64,000 bases of DNA from Haematococcus lacustris (GCA_030144725.1 JASKMD010000029.1:10427433-10491432); one strand, 5' to 3'. Counted from the stretch's first letter, positions 1 through 12,135 are shown. Program-made: numbers and translations. The notes: generated from the letters alone by a model not told the origin.

Positions 1-3000
1 CTGCCCCCTTCCCCCCTTCTCTCAATTCTGCCCACCCCAGCGCTGCCACCTTGCCCGGCAGCAAAGCCGGCATTAGCAGACCCCTTAGTGACCTGGCAGC
101 TAGCCCCTCCTTCACCTCAGCGACCCAGTGGTTGGATCAGCAGCGGGCCTCCTCCCCCCCAGGCGCCCTCACCCACCCCCCTCGGCCCTGGGTGCACATC
201 CCCCCCCCCAGCCTGCCCCAGGGCTTCACCTCCAGTGCAGCTGCAGCCATCAAGCTGTACCAGCCCTCACCGCCCTCGCCCCTGTCCCGCCCCCGCACCC
301 TGCGCCCTGTCACCACCTGCGCCACCACCCTCCCCCTCTCATCCACCCTGCCTGCCCTGCCTCCTCTGCCAGCCCTAGGGGGACCTGCTGCTGCTGCTGC
401 TGCCGCCCCCCTTGGCTCAGCTGAGCTAAGCAGGAGCCTGCCACCCGCCCTCTCTCACAGCCTGCCGCCCTCCACCTTTTCACTGGACCGGCACGGTTCG
501 CCAGGCGACAGCAGCAGAGTACGGGGAGGGGCCCCAGCCCTGCCTGCCGTACGTCACGCCTGGGCCGACCCGGCCCTGACTCCGCAGGACAGCGGTGCGG
601 GTCAGGGTGCGGCAGCAGCGGCGGCTGGGCCCGGGGGGGCTAGGGGGGGTGGGGGGCGGCGAGGCAAGCGCCCCCCTGGCTACCTGGCAGGCACCCTGAC
701 CCATTGTGGCGTCCCTGACAGCGGCAACAGCTGGTGGGGCGTGGAAGCGGTCAGCCCCAAACCCCCTGCGGTTGCCAGGGAGGGGCAGTCGCCGCATCTG
801 CCTCACCTCAGCCCCCAGGCCAGCAGGGGTCATGGAGCCCTACCACCACAAGGGTAAGGGGGTGGGGCGTGAGGCTGAAGGGATAGGCTGCTGCCCCAGT
901 GTGTGCCCAGCCCCTGGTCTTGACCCTGGCCTCCTCCTGCTGCCTTCAGTCTCCTCCTCCTGCCTTTAGTCTCCTTATCAATTGCTGGCTTACTCTTGGA
1001 TGGCCAGCTCATTCTTGACGGGTCAGCTTACTCTTCTCTGACTGGTCAGCTTTCCATCCGCCATCTCCATCTCCACCTCCTCCTGCTGCCTTCAGTCTCC
1101 TTAAAAATTGGTTGGGGAAGCAGGCCATGCCCCAGGCACGAGCTCCTCCTTCCAAAGAGGTTTTCTTCTTATCTGCCTCTCATCTCTGCTGCGTGCTGCA
1201 GTGGCTGCCTGACAGCTGCTGACTAGTGGCCTGCTGCTGTGCTGATGTGATCTCAGGTCTCCCGCACCGCACCCTCCCCCCTCCTCCAGCCTCGCCTCCC
1301 TCCCTCCCCCATTCCCCCACCCCCCCATGCCCACGCCCTCCCCTCCCTCCCCCTCCCCCGCCCCCACTGCCGACCTAAGCCCAGAGCCCAGCCACCTGTC
1401 GACTTACCCACCCCTAGGGCCCCTGCCCCGGGCCTACCTTGCCGCCCCCCCTCCCCCCCCAAACCCAGCCACCACCGCCCCCCTGCCCAGCCGGCCCCAC
1501 CCCCGCAGCCGCCACGCTGGCACAGGGCTGCTGAAGCCGCCTGCACCAGGCCCCCCCCCCCTGCAGACCCTTGGCCTGGCTGGCCCTCTGGGTCGCCTGG
1601 CTGCTGCCCGGGGGCTAGACCTGGGTGTGCTCATGACAGAGGGCCTGCCCAGCAGCCCATCCATGCGCAGCCTGACCCGCAGCCCCAGCCCTACTGCCTC
1701 ACCATCACAAACCATGGGCCTGGGACAGCAGGCGCTGCTCAGCAGCTGGCGGCCGGACCAGCCGTCACTCACCGTGGTCAGTGCCGAGGCGCCGATGGGT
1801 GGGGGTGGCCCAGGGCCTGGGGGGGCCCTTGGCTGCTTGGAGCCAGAGGGGGGCTCTCAGGGGTGGGTGGCGTCAGGGGGGGAAGACCAGGAGCAGCAGG
1901 GAGGGCAGCAGCCAGGTACTAGCAGCCCGGGGCTTGAGGGGCAGGCAGGAGGGCAGCCAGAGGCACTGCTACGGGTGCAAACATCGCCGCGTGTGTCAGC
2001 CGGGGGTGAGGGGGCACAGGCAGCCGCTGACAGCAGTGGCCAGCCTGCTGCTCCCTGTGAAGCAACGCTGCTGCCACCAGAGGTACATAGTGAAGAGGTG
2101 GGTGCTGTGGCCCCTGTTGCGGCAACAGCAGGTGAAGAGATGGCAGCAGCAGCAGGGGCAGAGATGGCAGCAGCAGCAGCAGGGGCAGATAGGGCAGCAG
2201 CAGCAGGGGCAGAGGCGGAGCCAGTGCCCCCTTGCCTGGTGGGGCCGGCCAGGCTGGACCCCAGCTCTGAGCTAGAGGGGAGTGAGGCGCCTCAGGGGCC
2301 CCGCGCCCTGCAGGCCTTGCCCCTCCCCTCCCCGGCCCCTGACCAGCTGCCCCTCCTGCAGGGCTCAGGCCGCCAGGCTGGAGCCACGGCAGGTGAGCAG
2401 GGAGCGGGCGAGAAGGCAGTCCAGGCCCCTTCTGCTCCTCTTGCTGAGCATGCAGCTCAAGCAGCTGTGGCAGGTCTAGACACTGCAGGAGCAGCAGCAG
2501 CCTCGTCAGTAAAAGACGCTGTGGCACCTCCACAGCGGGCTGCTGTCAGCAGCAGGTTGGCAGAGGGTGAGGAGGAGGAGGCAAGGCAGGCAGTGGTGGC
2601 GTTGGTCGTGGCTGCGGCAGTGGCAGCGGTGACCAGCGGTGCCCAGCACCAGCAGCAGTCCAGGCGGCTGAAGAAGAAGAAGAAGAAGAGCAAGCGCTGG
2701 CTAAGGCCCTGGCAGCGGCAGTGGTAGCCACTGTAGTGGCTGCTGCAACAGAAGCAGCGCAACCATGCCCTTCACAGCCAGCCCAAGCTGCTGAGGTGAC
2801 GGCTGAAGCTGCTGTCTCAGCAGCAGGAGCAGCAGCAGCCCTGCCAGCGCGTGTGTCAGCAGCAGAAACAAGCGCACCTCAACCACACACAGCACCCCTA
2901 GCAGCAGCAGACATGGAGGTGTTGGGAGCACAGGCTGCTGCTGCGCATGACAACCCCCCATCAGCCGCAGCGGTGGCTGTAAGAGCACCAGACCCTGACG

Positions 3001-6000
3001 TGGACACCGCAGCCTCTGCAGCCATTGTGCAGACTGTCGCTGCTTCCGCAGTGGAGGCAGTGCTTGCTAGGGCAGCCGCAGCCGCTGTGGCAGCCGCTGC
3101 CGTGGCCGCCGTCCTTGACAGCGCCAGTCTAGCCACCCTGTCCACCTGTCTGGACCCCAGCCTCTCCACCACTCAGACTGGGCCTGAAGGGGAGGGTGAG
3201 GCGGAGGGTGAGGGGGAGAGTAGGGCGGAGGGTGAGGCGGAGGGTGAAGCGGAGGGTGAGGCAGAGGCGGAGGGTGAGGCGGAGGGTGAGGCAGAGGCGG
3301 AGGGGGAGGGGGAGGGGGAGGGGGAGGCAGAGGTGGAGCAGGTGCCCCTGACCCCCTCTGGCACGGGGGCTGATGACGTGGGTAGCACCTGGGGGTTGGC
3401 TGATGACGGCAGCGAGTGGGCGGTGGAGGAGCTGCCTGGCGATGTGGAAGATTACGTGGATGATGCAGCGGGTGGGCGGCCCAGCATCCCGGGAGCAGCT
3501 GAACAGCTAGGAGGGCAGGCAGTGGGGGCAGTGCTGGGCGATGAGGCGGCAACAGATGGGGTGGGAGGAGGACTGGGAGCGGAGCAGGTGGGTGGGCAGG
3601 CAGCAAGCTCAGCCACGGGGCGTGGGGGGGTGGCTGCTGCCAGGCCTGACACCCAGGGTGTGGCCCTGCTGCTGCCTCCTAGCCTGGACACTGCTGAGGA
3701 AGCTGCGGCTGCAGGGCTGGACAGGCGTGTTGCAGCAACCGTAGCTGCGTCAGAGGCTGCAGATGCCGTAGCAGCTGCTGCTGCTGCTGCCACCATGGCC
3801 GCAGCGGCTGTAGCTGCTGTGGTGGGGGCGGCGGCTGGTGAGGAGGCGGCAAGGGCTGAGGCGGCAGCAGCTGCCACAACGGTTGTCTCAGCAGCTGCAG
3901 CAGCTTCCCAACAGCTACCCAGTGCTGTTGATGCCACGGATGGAGCAGCAGGGACCTGGGCGCAGGGGCCTGGGCCAGATGCCCTAGTCACCACAGCCCA
4001 CCCCACAACACTGCTCCTGGTAGCACCTCCCACAGACGACACAGTCAGTGCGGTTGTGGCTGCAGCCGTTGCAGCTGTTGTGGCTGCGTCTGTGTCACAG
4101 GCTGAGATGCCTGCAGCAGCACCTCCTGAACGCCACGCTGCAGCTGCAGAGTCTGAGGGAGGGGCAGCAGCTGCAGACGGTCTGAACGCCCCGGCACCAG
4201 CCTGGTCGCTGACTCATGGCACCCCACCAGCGCAGGCTATAGACGAGGCAGCAGTGGCAGCAGTGGCAGCGGCGGCAGATGTGGCAGCAGTGGCAACAGC
4301 GACCAAAACAGCAGAGGCAGCAGAGGCAGCAGTGGCAGCAGTGGCAGCGGCAGCAGTGGCGGCTGTGGTGTCCACAGCAGCAGTAAAGGAGCAGCAGGAG
4401 GAGAGGCAGCGTGCTGAAGCTTCAGGGCTTATTGAGCTGCCGGCAGTGACAGCTGCAGCAGAAGCAGCTGAGGTGCAGCAAATGGCGGCAAGACAGGCTG
4501 TTGCAGCAGTGGCGGCAGCAGCAGTGGCGGCAGCGGCAGTGGCGGCTGTTGTCAGGGCTGCGACTGCAGCAGACGCCTTGACAGGCCCTGTGCTTGATGT
4601 CACTGACAAGAGGGTCGCATTGACAGCGTCCAGCAGCCCCCCTCCTGCTAAACCTACTGGACCGATTGTCAGCAGTCCCAGCTCCAGCAGCCCCGTCCTG
4701 CTGCCCTCCCCCTTCACTGCTGCCAGGTGACTGGCCCTACGAAGTGGAAGGCTATGGTGGCGGCTGGGGGTGGTCTGTGCATCACTGTGATGTGTGACCT
4801 TGTCTTTGCCTGATAGCTGCCTGGTTGTAGTTGAGTGGCTGGGTGCTGGGCCTTACACCATTCTCCCCACTCCCAGTCAATGCTCCTCCCAAGCAGCTGC
4901 CTGGCCCTTAGACCCTGGCAGGCCCACCTCAGGAGCCTCCTGCCAGTGTGAGCCTCACTCTGGCCACTCACCACCACTTGCCCCGCACTGCCCCTGGCAC
5001 CAGCACTGCCCCTCCCCCCTGATAACCCTGGCTGCCGCGCAGCGCCAGTGCCACGCTGCCGGCCCTCTCCCCCAACACCTCCCTAGACCGGCCACTGGAC
5101 CTCCCACCCCAGCCCTCCTTCACCTCCGGCAAGTCACGACGTGCCTCATGGATCGACCTGCAAGGCCCGGCTGATGTTGCCGCTCAGCAGTAAGCGGGGG
5201 AGGGGGAGAGGGGAGGGTGGCTGGAGCAGGGGAGGATAAGAGGGGAGAGGAGGAGGGGAGAGGGGGAGGGGGAGAGGGAGAGGGGAGGGTGGCTGGAGCA
5301 GGGGAGGATAAGAGGAGAGGAGGAGGGGAGAGGGGGAGGGGGAGAGGGAGAGGGGAGGGTGGCTGGAGCAGGGGAGGATAAGAGGAGAGGAGGAGGGGAG
5401 AGGGGGAGGGGGAGAGGGAGAGGGGAGGGTGGCTGGAGCAGGGGAGGATAAGAGGAGGAGGGGAGAGGGGGAGGGGGAGAGGGAGAGGGGAGGGTGGCTG
5501 GAGCAGGGGAGGATAAGAGGAGAGGAGGAGGGGAGAGGGAGAGGGGAGGGTGGCTGCAGCACCCTTGCCACACAGTAAACAAAGAACCCAGGCCCTGCTC
5601 CGACATTGCTCTGGCTCTGCTCTGACTTGTGCAAAGCCTGAGGTGGCGAGCGCACCAGGAGTAGCTGGCAGCTGCCTGGACAGTGCCTCCTGCACTTACC
5701 CTGTTGCCCTTTCCCAGCAGCCCTGCGCATGAGCTTCTGAAACTGCAGCCCCAGTCAGCGTCTCTTCACGATGTCATCGTGTCAAGGGGGGTGCTAGGCC
5801 CAGGTCCTGCCCTTGCCCCCTTGGGCCTTTCCCCCTTGACCCTGGGTCCTAGCATCCCCCCCTCGTGCCCCTCCATGTCCTTCATCTCGGGAGTTCATCC
5901 AGAGCAGGTGTTGCTCCATGCCACAGTGCATGCGGCCATGCTGCTGCTATGGTGCTGCTCCCCAGTGTTTGCGCCCAACCTGCCACATCCCTGCCTTCCT

Positions 6001-8160
6001 CACTGTCGCCATAACCCCTCGCATGTGCTTGGCTGCGCCCTGCAGCCTGGTCGCTGCGGCCAAGTCTGACGCGCTGCTAGGGGGCCGCCTAGCCACTGTA
6101 ACCCCGGTGGACATGAGGTGGGCACATCATCAGCCCCCTGCAGCCTCATCCTGCCTACACAATCCTGCCTACACAACTATCACTGCACACTGCCCTCTGC
6201 TGCTGCTGCTGCTGCTGCCGCTGCCTGCATACCTGCATGCGGGCGCTGTCTATGGGCTATGTTCTATGGGCGCTAGTATGAGCTAGTGGTGGATATTGAG
6301 ATAGGCTTCATATGAACAGGGGCAGCGCACAGCCTGCATGAGCGCAAGGTAAAGCCTGACCTCACCCAGAGCTGTCGACCGTCTGCCTACACAGCTGCCT
6401 GCTTGCTAGCCCTACCTGCTGCTGCGACTGCTGCTGCTGCTGCCCCCGCCGCTGCTGCTACCGCCGCCGCTGCTGCTGCCTGTTGCAGCTGCCTGACTCG
6501 TCCAGCAGCCTGCTGACACGTGCATCCTTCGGACTGTCTAGGAGAAAGTTGCGCTGTGTCTGCTGCTGCTGTGGCTGCTGTTGTGTTGTGCAGTACCTTG
6601 TCTGGCCACACAGCCCAGCAGAGCTCCATTGAGACGCGCAAGCGGGAGCGCAAGAAGAGCCGGCTGCAGAGTAGCAGCAGCAGCCAGCTGGTTGAGCAGC
6701 TGGGCCTGGTTGCCCTGCCTGACCTAACCCAGCCAGAGGCATCCCCCAGCCAGAGCCTGAACGCCGCCCCCCCACTGAGCCAGCAGCTGCTGCATCGCGC
6801 GACCTCCCTCTCCCGCACCACCCCACACCGCAAGAGCAGGCTGGGCATGGAGGTAAACCCCCATGGGGCCTTGGAAGCGGTGGGGGGGGCTGCAGGGGGG
6901 TCAGGACCCCCCCCTGGTGCAGGCCGGCTGCCAGGTCGCCTGTCCCTCCTCTCCCCTGACCCCACCCACTCACCCTCTGCGGGCCTCCCCCTACACACCC
7001 ACCTCCCCCAAGACATGGTGCTCACTGCTGCGCGCAACTCCTTCTCGGAGTTCGTCCGGCGATCTGACGGCAGCGGCTCACAGCCAGGGGGCGGCCAGGG
7101 GGGTAGGGGCCCTGAGGCTCCTGCCGCGAGCCCCCTCCTGCTGCTAGACCAGCAGTTGCTGATGCGGCAGCAATCCCTGGCAAAGTCCCACTCCCGCTCG
7201 CGCAGCCGGCTGGGCCTGCCCTCCAGCAGCCAGCTGGTCAGCTTGAACTCTGGGGAGCTGCAGGCGTACGACCTGTTGATGCAGCCAGCTCAGCCAGACC
7301 TCAGTCAACCAAGACCTCAGTCAACCTCAGAGCTCAGTCAGCCAAGGTTCAGTGAGGCCGGGCAGCCGGCGCTGCATGTGCTGCACAGCTTGCCAGAGGC
7401 GGAGGGGGAAGGGGAGGCAGGGCCGGCACAGGCGCAGCCCCAGGGAGGGGGGGAGGGGAGGGGAGAAGGGCAGGGACTAGGTCAGTTGGCAGGGGCAGGC
7501 GAGGGAGGGCAGGCGCATGGGACCCCTGCTGTCGGGCCTCCGGGCGTGTCAGGGGCAGCTGGGTCCCAGTCCGACCTGCGGCCCACACCCCCTACTGGCC
7601 AACAGGTCACCTCCATTGCTGTGACCCAGCACGACCAGGACCGCTCTCAGCCTGCGCCCTCCACCCCAAGCCACCACAGTGCCCAGCTAGAGGCAGCAGC
7701 ACTGGAGGCCGATGACCCACTGGCTGCGCTGCTGGGCATGCCTGGCCAGGAGGAGAGGGTGCCTGAGGTGCTGGCTGCCTCACCCGCCTTGCCTCGCCTT
7801 GCCTCCAGCACTGGCCCTGCAGATGCTGCTCAAGAACGTGCCACCAACCTGCTTGACCATGCCTCAAGCCAAGAGCTGTCCGGGTTTGACGATGCGGAGC
7901 TGCAAGGCCAGGCTGGCGGTGCAGAGGCAGAGGGGCTGCTGGAGTTACATTCTGGGGGGGAGGAGGTAGGGGGCCTGCAGCCCCCCCTGCTGCTCCCCCT
8001 CCCTGGCTCCACCCCCCTGGCGCCAGCAGCCTTGCAGGCCTTGGAGGCAGCCACAGCTGACCAGGCAGAGTCAGATGCTGCTGTGCTGGCCAGGGTGGCG
8101 TCTTCACAGCGACTGTCAGGCTTCTCTGACCTTGATGCCAATCCCTGGGAGTCGCCCTGA
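1..8160 (+). CDS. 3' part of a long low-complexity protein gene, function unknown
   Basis: I do not recognise this gene. Its 5' end lies left of the window and it ends with TGA at 8158-8160. Visible coding blocks are about 1-847 (donor at CACAAGG/GTAAGG), about 1256-4729, about 5000-5189 (donor CA/GTAAGC), about 5711-5907, about 6045-6117 and about 6600-8157. The protein is Ser/Pro/Gly-rich, then strongly Ala-rich with a recurring VAAAVAAVV-like unit and an acidic AEGEGE block near 3190-3340. Short recurring motifs suggest one protein: SSQELSGFDD and SSQRLSGFSD near the C-terminus, SSSQLVEQLG and SSSQLVSLNS earlier, and SRLGM/SRLGL after basic-serine stretches. The Ala-rich frame changes near 2640-2690 (see findings), so the model needs transcript support. 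No catalytic domain or membrane segment is visible. A disordered regulatory or scaffold protein is possible, but that is inference only. Confidence 0.5.
5190..5560. repeat. purine-rich minisatellite, unit about 65 bp, about six copies
   Basis: Tandem copies of a G/A-rich unit that begins with GGGAGGGTGGCTGGAGCAGG and contains GGATAAGAGGAGAGG. Individual units differ by short GA insertions and deletions. It starts directly after a splice donor of the low-complexity gene, so it is intronic. Confidence 0.85.
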
Positions 8161-8580
8161 CTGGCATGGGAACATACCCCCACACAGACAAAACACAGTC
8201 CGTAGTGCTCCCTACTGCTGCACTCCAAGGTAGGCCCTGGTGAGGGTTGAGGTGCTGACTTGCATGGGCTTGGCACCAGAGCACAGCATGGAGGTGCAGT
8301 GCAGGCCTCCAGCAATGAGCCAAACCAGGCCATTCCTCCTGGTCTGATGATGCATGACCAACACGTGTTCATCATGCCAACTACAGGCTATAGCCCTGTC
8401 GCAGGGGTCAGGCAATAGTGTAGGTGGAAGGCGGCTGTGCCATGTGTGTGGGAGGTTCACTGCACACAGGCAAAACACCACCCTCTGTGAGGGTCCTGTG
8501 ATTCTGCCTCTGCTTTGGTACTTGATGCTCGCTGGGCTGAGCCAGCAGGAGCACCACTACAGCTGCTGCTAGCAGGGTGG
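8161..8580 (+). mobile_element. degenerate lineage-B Fanzor 3' end (non-coding)
   Basis: Non-coding sequence just after the stop codon of the low-complexity gene. It shares blocks with the 3' ends of the Fanzor-like B copies. Positions 8370-8440 (TCATGCCAAC, then GGTCAGGCAATAGTGTAGGT) match the tail of the copy at 55604, and 8440-8545 match the tail of the copy at 45900, ending in CGCTGGGCTG. No nuclease coding sequence is left. It may also serve as the 3' UTR of the upstream gene. Confidence 0.55.
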
Positions 8581-8857
8581 GATTTGCAGCCACTCATTTT
8601 GCCAAAACCTGATGCTACATCGTGCTATGTGCAGCACTTGCATCTTCTCCGTGCGCATTCAGCTCTGGCACATGCGGGTAGTCCATGCATACCCAGGCCA
8701 GGCTGCATACCAAGCTGCATATAATTGATATGATTTGAAAGCGATATGTTTGCTTGAGCCCATGTCAAACTGTGACAATGAGCGTGAGCACATCACGGCT
8801 GGCCCTGGCACCTCAGTCTGGCATGATCTCAGGCCGTAGCGCCTCTTAGAAGTTGGG

Positions 8858-9355
8858 CGTCATCCACTACCCCTTCTGTGCATCTTGTGCATGTGCGATC
8901 AATGAAAGTAACCAGCTCAAACCAAGCCTTCTCCACCCCCTAATTGCTGTTGCCTAACCTGAACCTAGTCAAGCTCGTGCGAACTTCTGTAGAGAGCTGC
9001 CTGTTCAGCAGGCGTGGCGCCATGTGATTAATGCCGTCCCCATGCTTGGACCATGCAGCATACGAGCTTCTCTCCCGATGCACCGTCTCAGGCAGCCTAG
9101 GGTCTCCCTCGAACCCAGCCCAGCGCCTCCTCCACCTCTCGAGCCACTTGACTTCCATAGCCTTGGTGCCTAGGACCATGTCCGGGCTCAAGGTGAACTC
9201 ACCCCCATCAGCTCTCTGGCGGCCAGCTGGAATTGAGCACTCCAGCTGGCCTGACACCTCCTGCCTAACTCCACATCTGCCTTGATGACCCTCATTAGCA
9301 GGTCGTTGTGGGATAGTTTGGCAGTGTTCCAGAACTTGCAGGCAGCCCTGAGCCG
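8858..9355 (-). mobile_element. non-LTR retrotransposon fragment (RT C-terminal region)
   Basis: The minus strand reads RLRAACKFWNTAKLSHNDLL, then MVLGTKAMEVKWLERW, then LNRQLSTEVRTSLTRFRL. These are nearly identical to the plus-strand element at 43341-45036. Homology starts near 9355 and stops near 8858, before the Cys/His motif seen in the longer copy, so this piece is truncated at both ends. Unlike the longer copy it lacks the 426-bp insertion, so it shows the uninterrupted reading VIKADVELGRRCQASWSA. Confidence 0.8.
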
Positions 9356-9654
9356 ATATGTGCTATGTTTAGACTTCCAGCATCCTATGAAGGCGCGGGC
9401 AGTGAAGCCTCGCTGGAACTCAGTATCCCTCGCACCTGGTGCTTCCCGGCACTGGCCTGGTGAGCTGGTCGGAAGAAGCTCACGGAGCACTCCAGGATAG
9501 GGCGTGCCGGGTATTAATACCTGCCTGATGTTTTGGGTACTACGGGTATTAATACCGGTACTAGAGGTATTAATACCTGGATGTGGCACTTATGCGAGAG
9601 GTCCCTGGATCGAGTCCTGCCAGAGTTGTGGTATGCTCACCTTCGGACTGAACA

Positions 9655-9850
9655 ATGTTCCTGTCAGTACTGAAAATTGATCTGTCGGTACTGAATATGG
9701 TCCAGTCAGTGCTGAATAATGTCCATTCAGTACTGACAATGTCTAGTCAGTACTGAAAACTGACCAGTCAGTACTGAAAACTGTTCAATCAATACTGAAA
9801 ACTGTCCAGTCATTACTAAAAACTGTCCAGTCAGTACTGAAAATTGTCCA
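9655..9850. repeat. about 20-bp tandem array inside the hAT element
   Basis: About nine imperfect units of the type TCAGTACTGAAAACTGTCCA, subterminal in the hAT element. Subterminal repeats are transposase-binding sites in many hAT elements; that role is an inference here. Confidence 0.8.
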
Positions 9851-10039
9851 TTTCTTACACTCCCATCACACTTCTTACACTCCCTAGAGAATGCTATGTG
9901 CCAAGTATCATGTCAAAATATTCCACTTTGCTTGCGCTATCTCTATCTGCACAACCGTTTCCACTAATTAATGTCCATTCAAGCACCTTAGAGATGAGCT
10001 GCACCTGTAAGCATGTACGCAACATGTACGCAATTCAGG

Positions 10040-11607
10040 ATATCACAACATTGGCATGGCATGGCAAGATGGGTGCAAGATGAGTTCAAGATGGGTGCAG
10101 GGTTGCTTGCATGGCACAACATGTACCTGCTTTAGGAAGTCGCCTACAACAACATGCTTTTCTTGCGTCTTGCTCTCATTAGCAAGATCTTTGCATATGA
10201 GATTCATAGCGTGTACGCAACATGTCATGCAAATCCAGGTAGGGTTGTCCCTCTCAAGAAGGTACAATGCAGCACGGTTCACAGAGGGGCTGTCCATTAT
10301 GACGCCAAGCAACAGCTCTGGACGGCCACCAGTCACCTAAACAATCACGCATCAAGCGAGGAGGGGCAGGTCAGGTGAGGTCAGGGCTGGGAGGGGAGGG
10401 GCAGGTCTGGGCTGGGAGGGGCAGGGCTGGGAGTGGAGGGGCAGGGCTGGGCTGGGCCGGGCAGGGCTGGGAGGGGGTGGGGCAAGGCTGGGCTGGGAGG
10501 GGAGGGGCAGGGCAGGTGAGGTCAGGGCTGGTAGGGGAGGGGCAGGGCTGGGCTGGGGGGGGCAGGTTAGGGCTGGGAGGGGAGGGGAGGGGCAGGGCAG
10601 GGCACGTTCATGCGCACTACTATGCTCTCCATTATTGCCATGTAGTTCTTACCTTGTTTGCCATCTCATTGTGCATGTCCGCATAAAAGCGAGCATCTTT
10701 CTTGGCACCACGGTCCAAGGGATAGCAGTCAAAGAACCAGACACCACTGCTTGGCTTCAACAACACAAGGTTGAGGAGGGGGTGGCCTTGAGCTGCATGT
10801 CTATGACGCCAACCGTCCGTGCACATCATGACCGCCATGCCCGCCTGCGCACACACACACACACATGTGATTAGCAATTGCCACGCAAGGTGTTCGGATT
10901 GAGAGGTGGTGGAGTAAGTTTAGTATGCATTTAGTATGCATACCTCAAACAAGGATGACAAGTCAGCCTCCACGGTGCGCCGTGTCTCCAGATAGACATC
11001 TTGAATGAGAGTCTTGACACGCTTTGGGCTGGGGCAGGTGGCACCAAGGGCACGAAAGGCCTTCTTTAGGAACTTGTTTTTGAGGGCGGCATGTGGTGTC
11101 CCCGTGGTGGCCACGAACAACGCCACATACTTGTTGTTGGTCATCTGGATGTACATGCTTGCCTATGAGGAAGGCAAGACAACCATGTCTTACAACCATG
11201 TGCTACATGAGTGTCAGATAGAGCAGATACAAAGAGCAGCTTGTAAGGCTGATTGATACACATACAGAAGGAAGATAGGAGAGATAATGACCTGTTGGAT
11301 TGGGAAGTGGTGGTGGTTGCTCGGCGGCTGGGCGCTGCTTGCAATGCTTGTCGTGCTGAGACTGCGCGTGGCTCAGGTTGCAGCACGCCAATTTCGCGCC
11401 GCACAGGAGGCATACGAGCAGGACGACCTTTCTTGTTACATCAAGCTTTAGGCGGTAAGTGTCGCGCAAGGCATTGCTCTGCTTGAGCTGGTCGTAGAGG
11501 TAGAGCACGGAGACCGTGTTATTCTTGTACTTTTGTGTCCAGCCTTCGGCTTCCGCTGGAGGATGTGGGTCTTGGGTGTCGGGTGTAGGAATAACAGGGT
11601 TAGCCAT
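10040..11607 (-). pseudogene. hAT transposase, N-terminal and DUF659 parts
   Basis: Minus-strand reading blocks in order: 11607-11203 starts at ATG and contains a BED-like zinc finger (CLLCGAKLACCNLSHAQSQH, then DKHCK). 11156-10920 carries FLKKAFRALGATCPSPKRV. 10877-10632 carries MCTDGWRHRHAAQGHPLLN, the first catalytic Asp region of DUF659 transposases. 10336-10043 carries GVIMDSPSVNRAALYLL and then CCVHAMNLICKDLAN, the second Asp and the Cys/His motif. Introns separate the blocks; one is G-rich. The C-terminal dimerisation domain and the catalytic Glu region typical of hAT are absent before the element end, so this copy is probably internally deleted and non-autonomous. Confidence 0.75.
10375..10605. 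repeat. G-rich low-complexity block
   Basis: Repeated GGGCTGGGAGGGGAGGGGCA-like units, probably in a transposase intron. Reading frames across it are artefacts of composition. Confidence 0.8.
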
Positions 11608-11731
11608 AGCGCTAGTGGCGCTGATGGGTGCCGCCGGTGGGCCGGTGAGGTATTAATACCTCGTTCAAATTCCTCAGGGTATTAATACCTGGGTATTATT
11701 AATACCTGGCCGGGAACGCCCTACTCCAGGA

Positions 11732-12032
11732 GCACCACTGCCAGGTGAGCACATGGGGGAGGGAAAGGAGGAGGCTACCCCTAGCATGGTGAGGCCTTAG
11801 GTGAAGGGGGACGTGCAGGGAAGGCTATGAAGCTTCCCCACCCCACCCTAACTCAACCTCCCCCCCCTACAGGTCCTGAACTGGGACGTGTCGGTCGCGC
11901 TCAATTCACATAGTTATGAAACTGGTTTGGAGCCAAAACCGGGCAGGCTAAGCGAGGAGTGACGAGCGGACGCCCCCTCTGTCGCCTCTGTCCCTCTGTC
12001 CGCAGTGGGTGTTTGTGCTCGACGAGTGCCTA
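11732..12032. other. no gene seen
   Basis: Sequence between the hAT element and the small retrotransposon insertion. I see a GA-rich stretch and no convincing coding sequence. Confidence 0.5.
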
Positions 12033-12121
12033 TAGTCCCGATTCGGGCTCCCGAACCCCTAGAGGGGGAGGGCGGCCTAGCAGCCTAACGGCTGACGGCT
12101 TAAGCGGTGTAAGCCACATCA
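12033..12121 (+). mobile_element. 89-bp 5'-truncated non-LTR retrotransposon insertion
   Basis: Matches the 3' end of the element at 43341-45036 (CCCGAACCCCTAGAGGGGGA through GGTGTAAGCCACATCA). It is flanked by the exact 14-bp direct repeat TCGACGAGTGCCTA at 12019-12032 and 12122-12135. This fixes the 3' terminus of the LINE at ...GCCACATCA. Confidence 0.85.
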
Positions 12122-12135
12122 TCGACGAGTGCCTA

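Larger units (their letters stand above)
9498..11723 (-). mobile_element. hAT-type DNA transposon, 8-bp target duplication
   Basis: Both ends carry the same inverted terminus, TAGGGCGT followed by a palindromic TATTAATA motif. They are flanked by an exact 8-bp direct repeat CTCCAGGA at 9490-9497 and 11724-11731, the duplication length typical of hAT elements. The interior encodes parts of a BED/DUF659-type transposase on the minus strand. The 2226-bp element also holds TATTAATA palindromes at both edges, a repeat array at 9655-9850 and a G-rich block at 10375-10605. Confidence 0.85.

Noticed and set aside
2721..4730. Separate gene starting at 2721
   Set aside because: The Ala-rich coding pattern continues from the block upstream, so it is treated as the same protein after a frame change.
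10632..10877. Plus-strand frame ending in RTHTHTCD
   Set aside because: Antisense of the hAT DUF659 exon; the tail is a (CA)n microsatellite.
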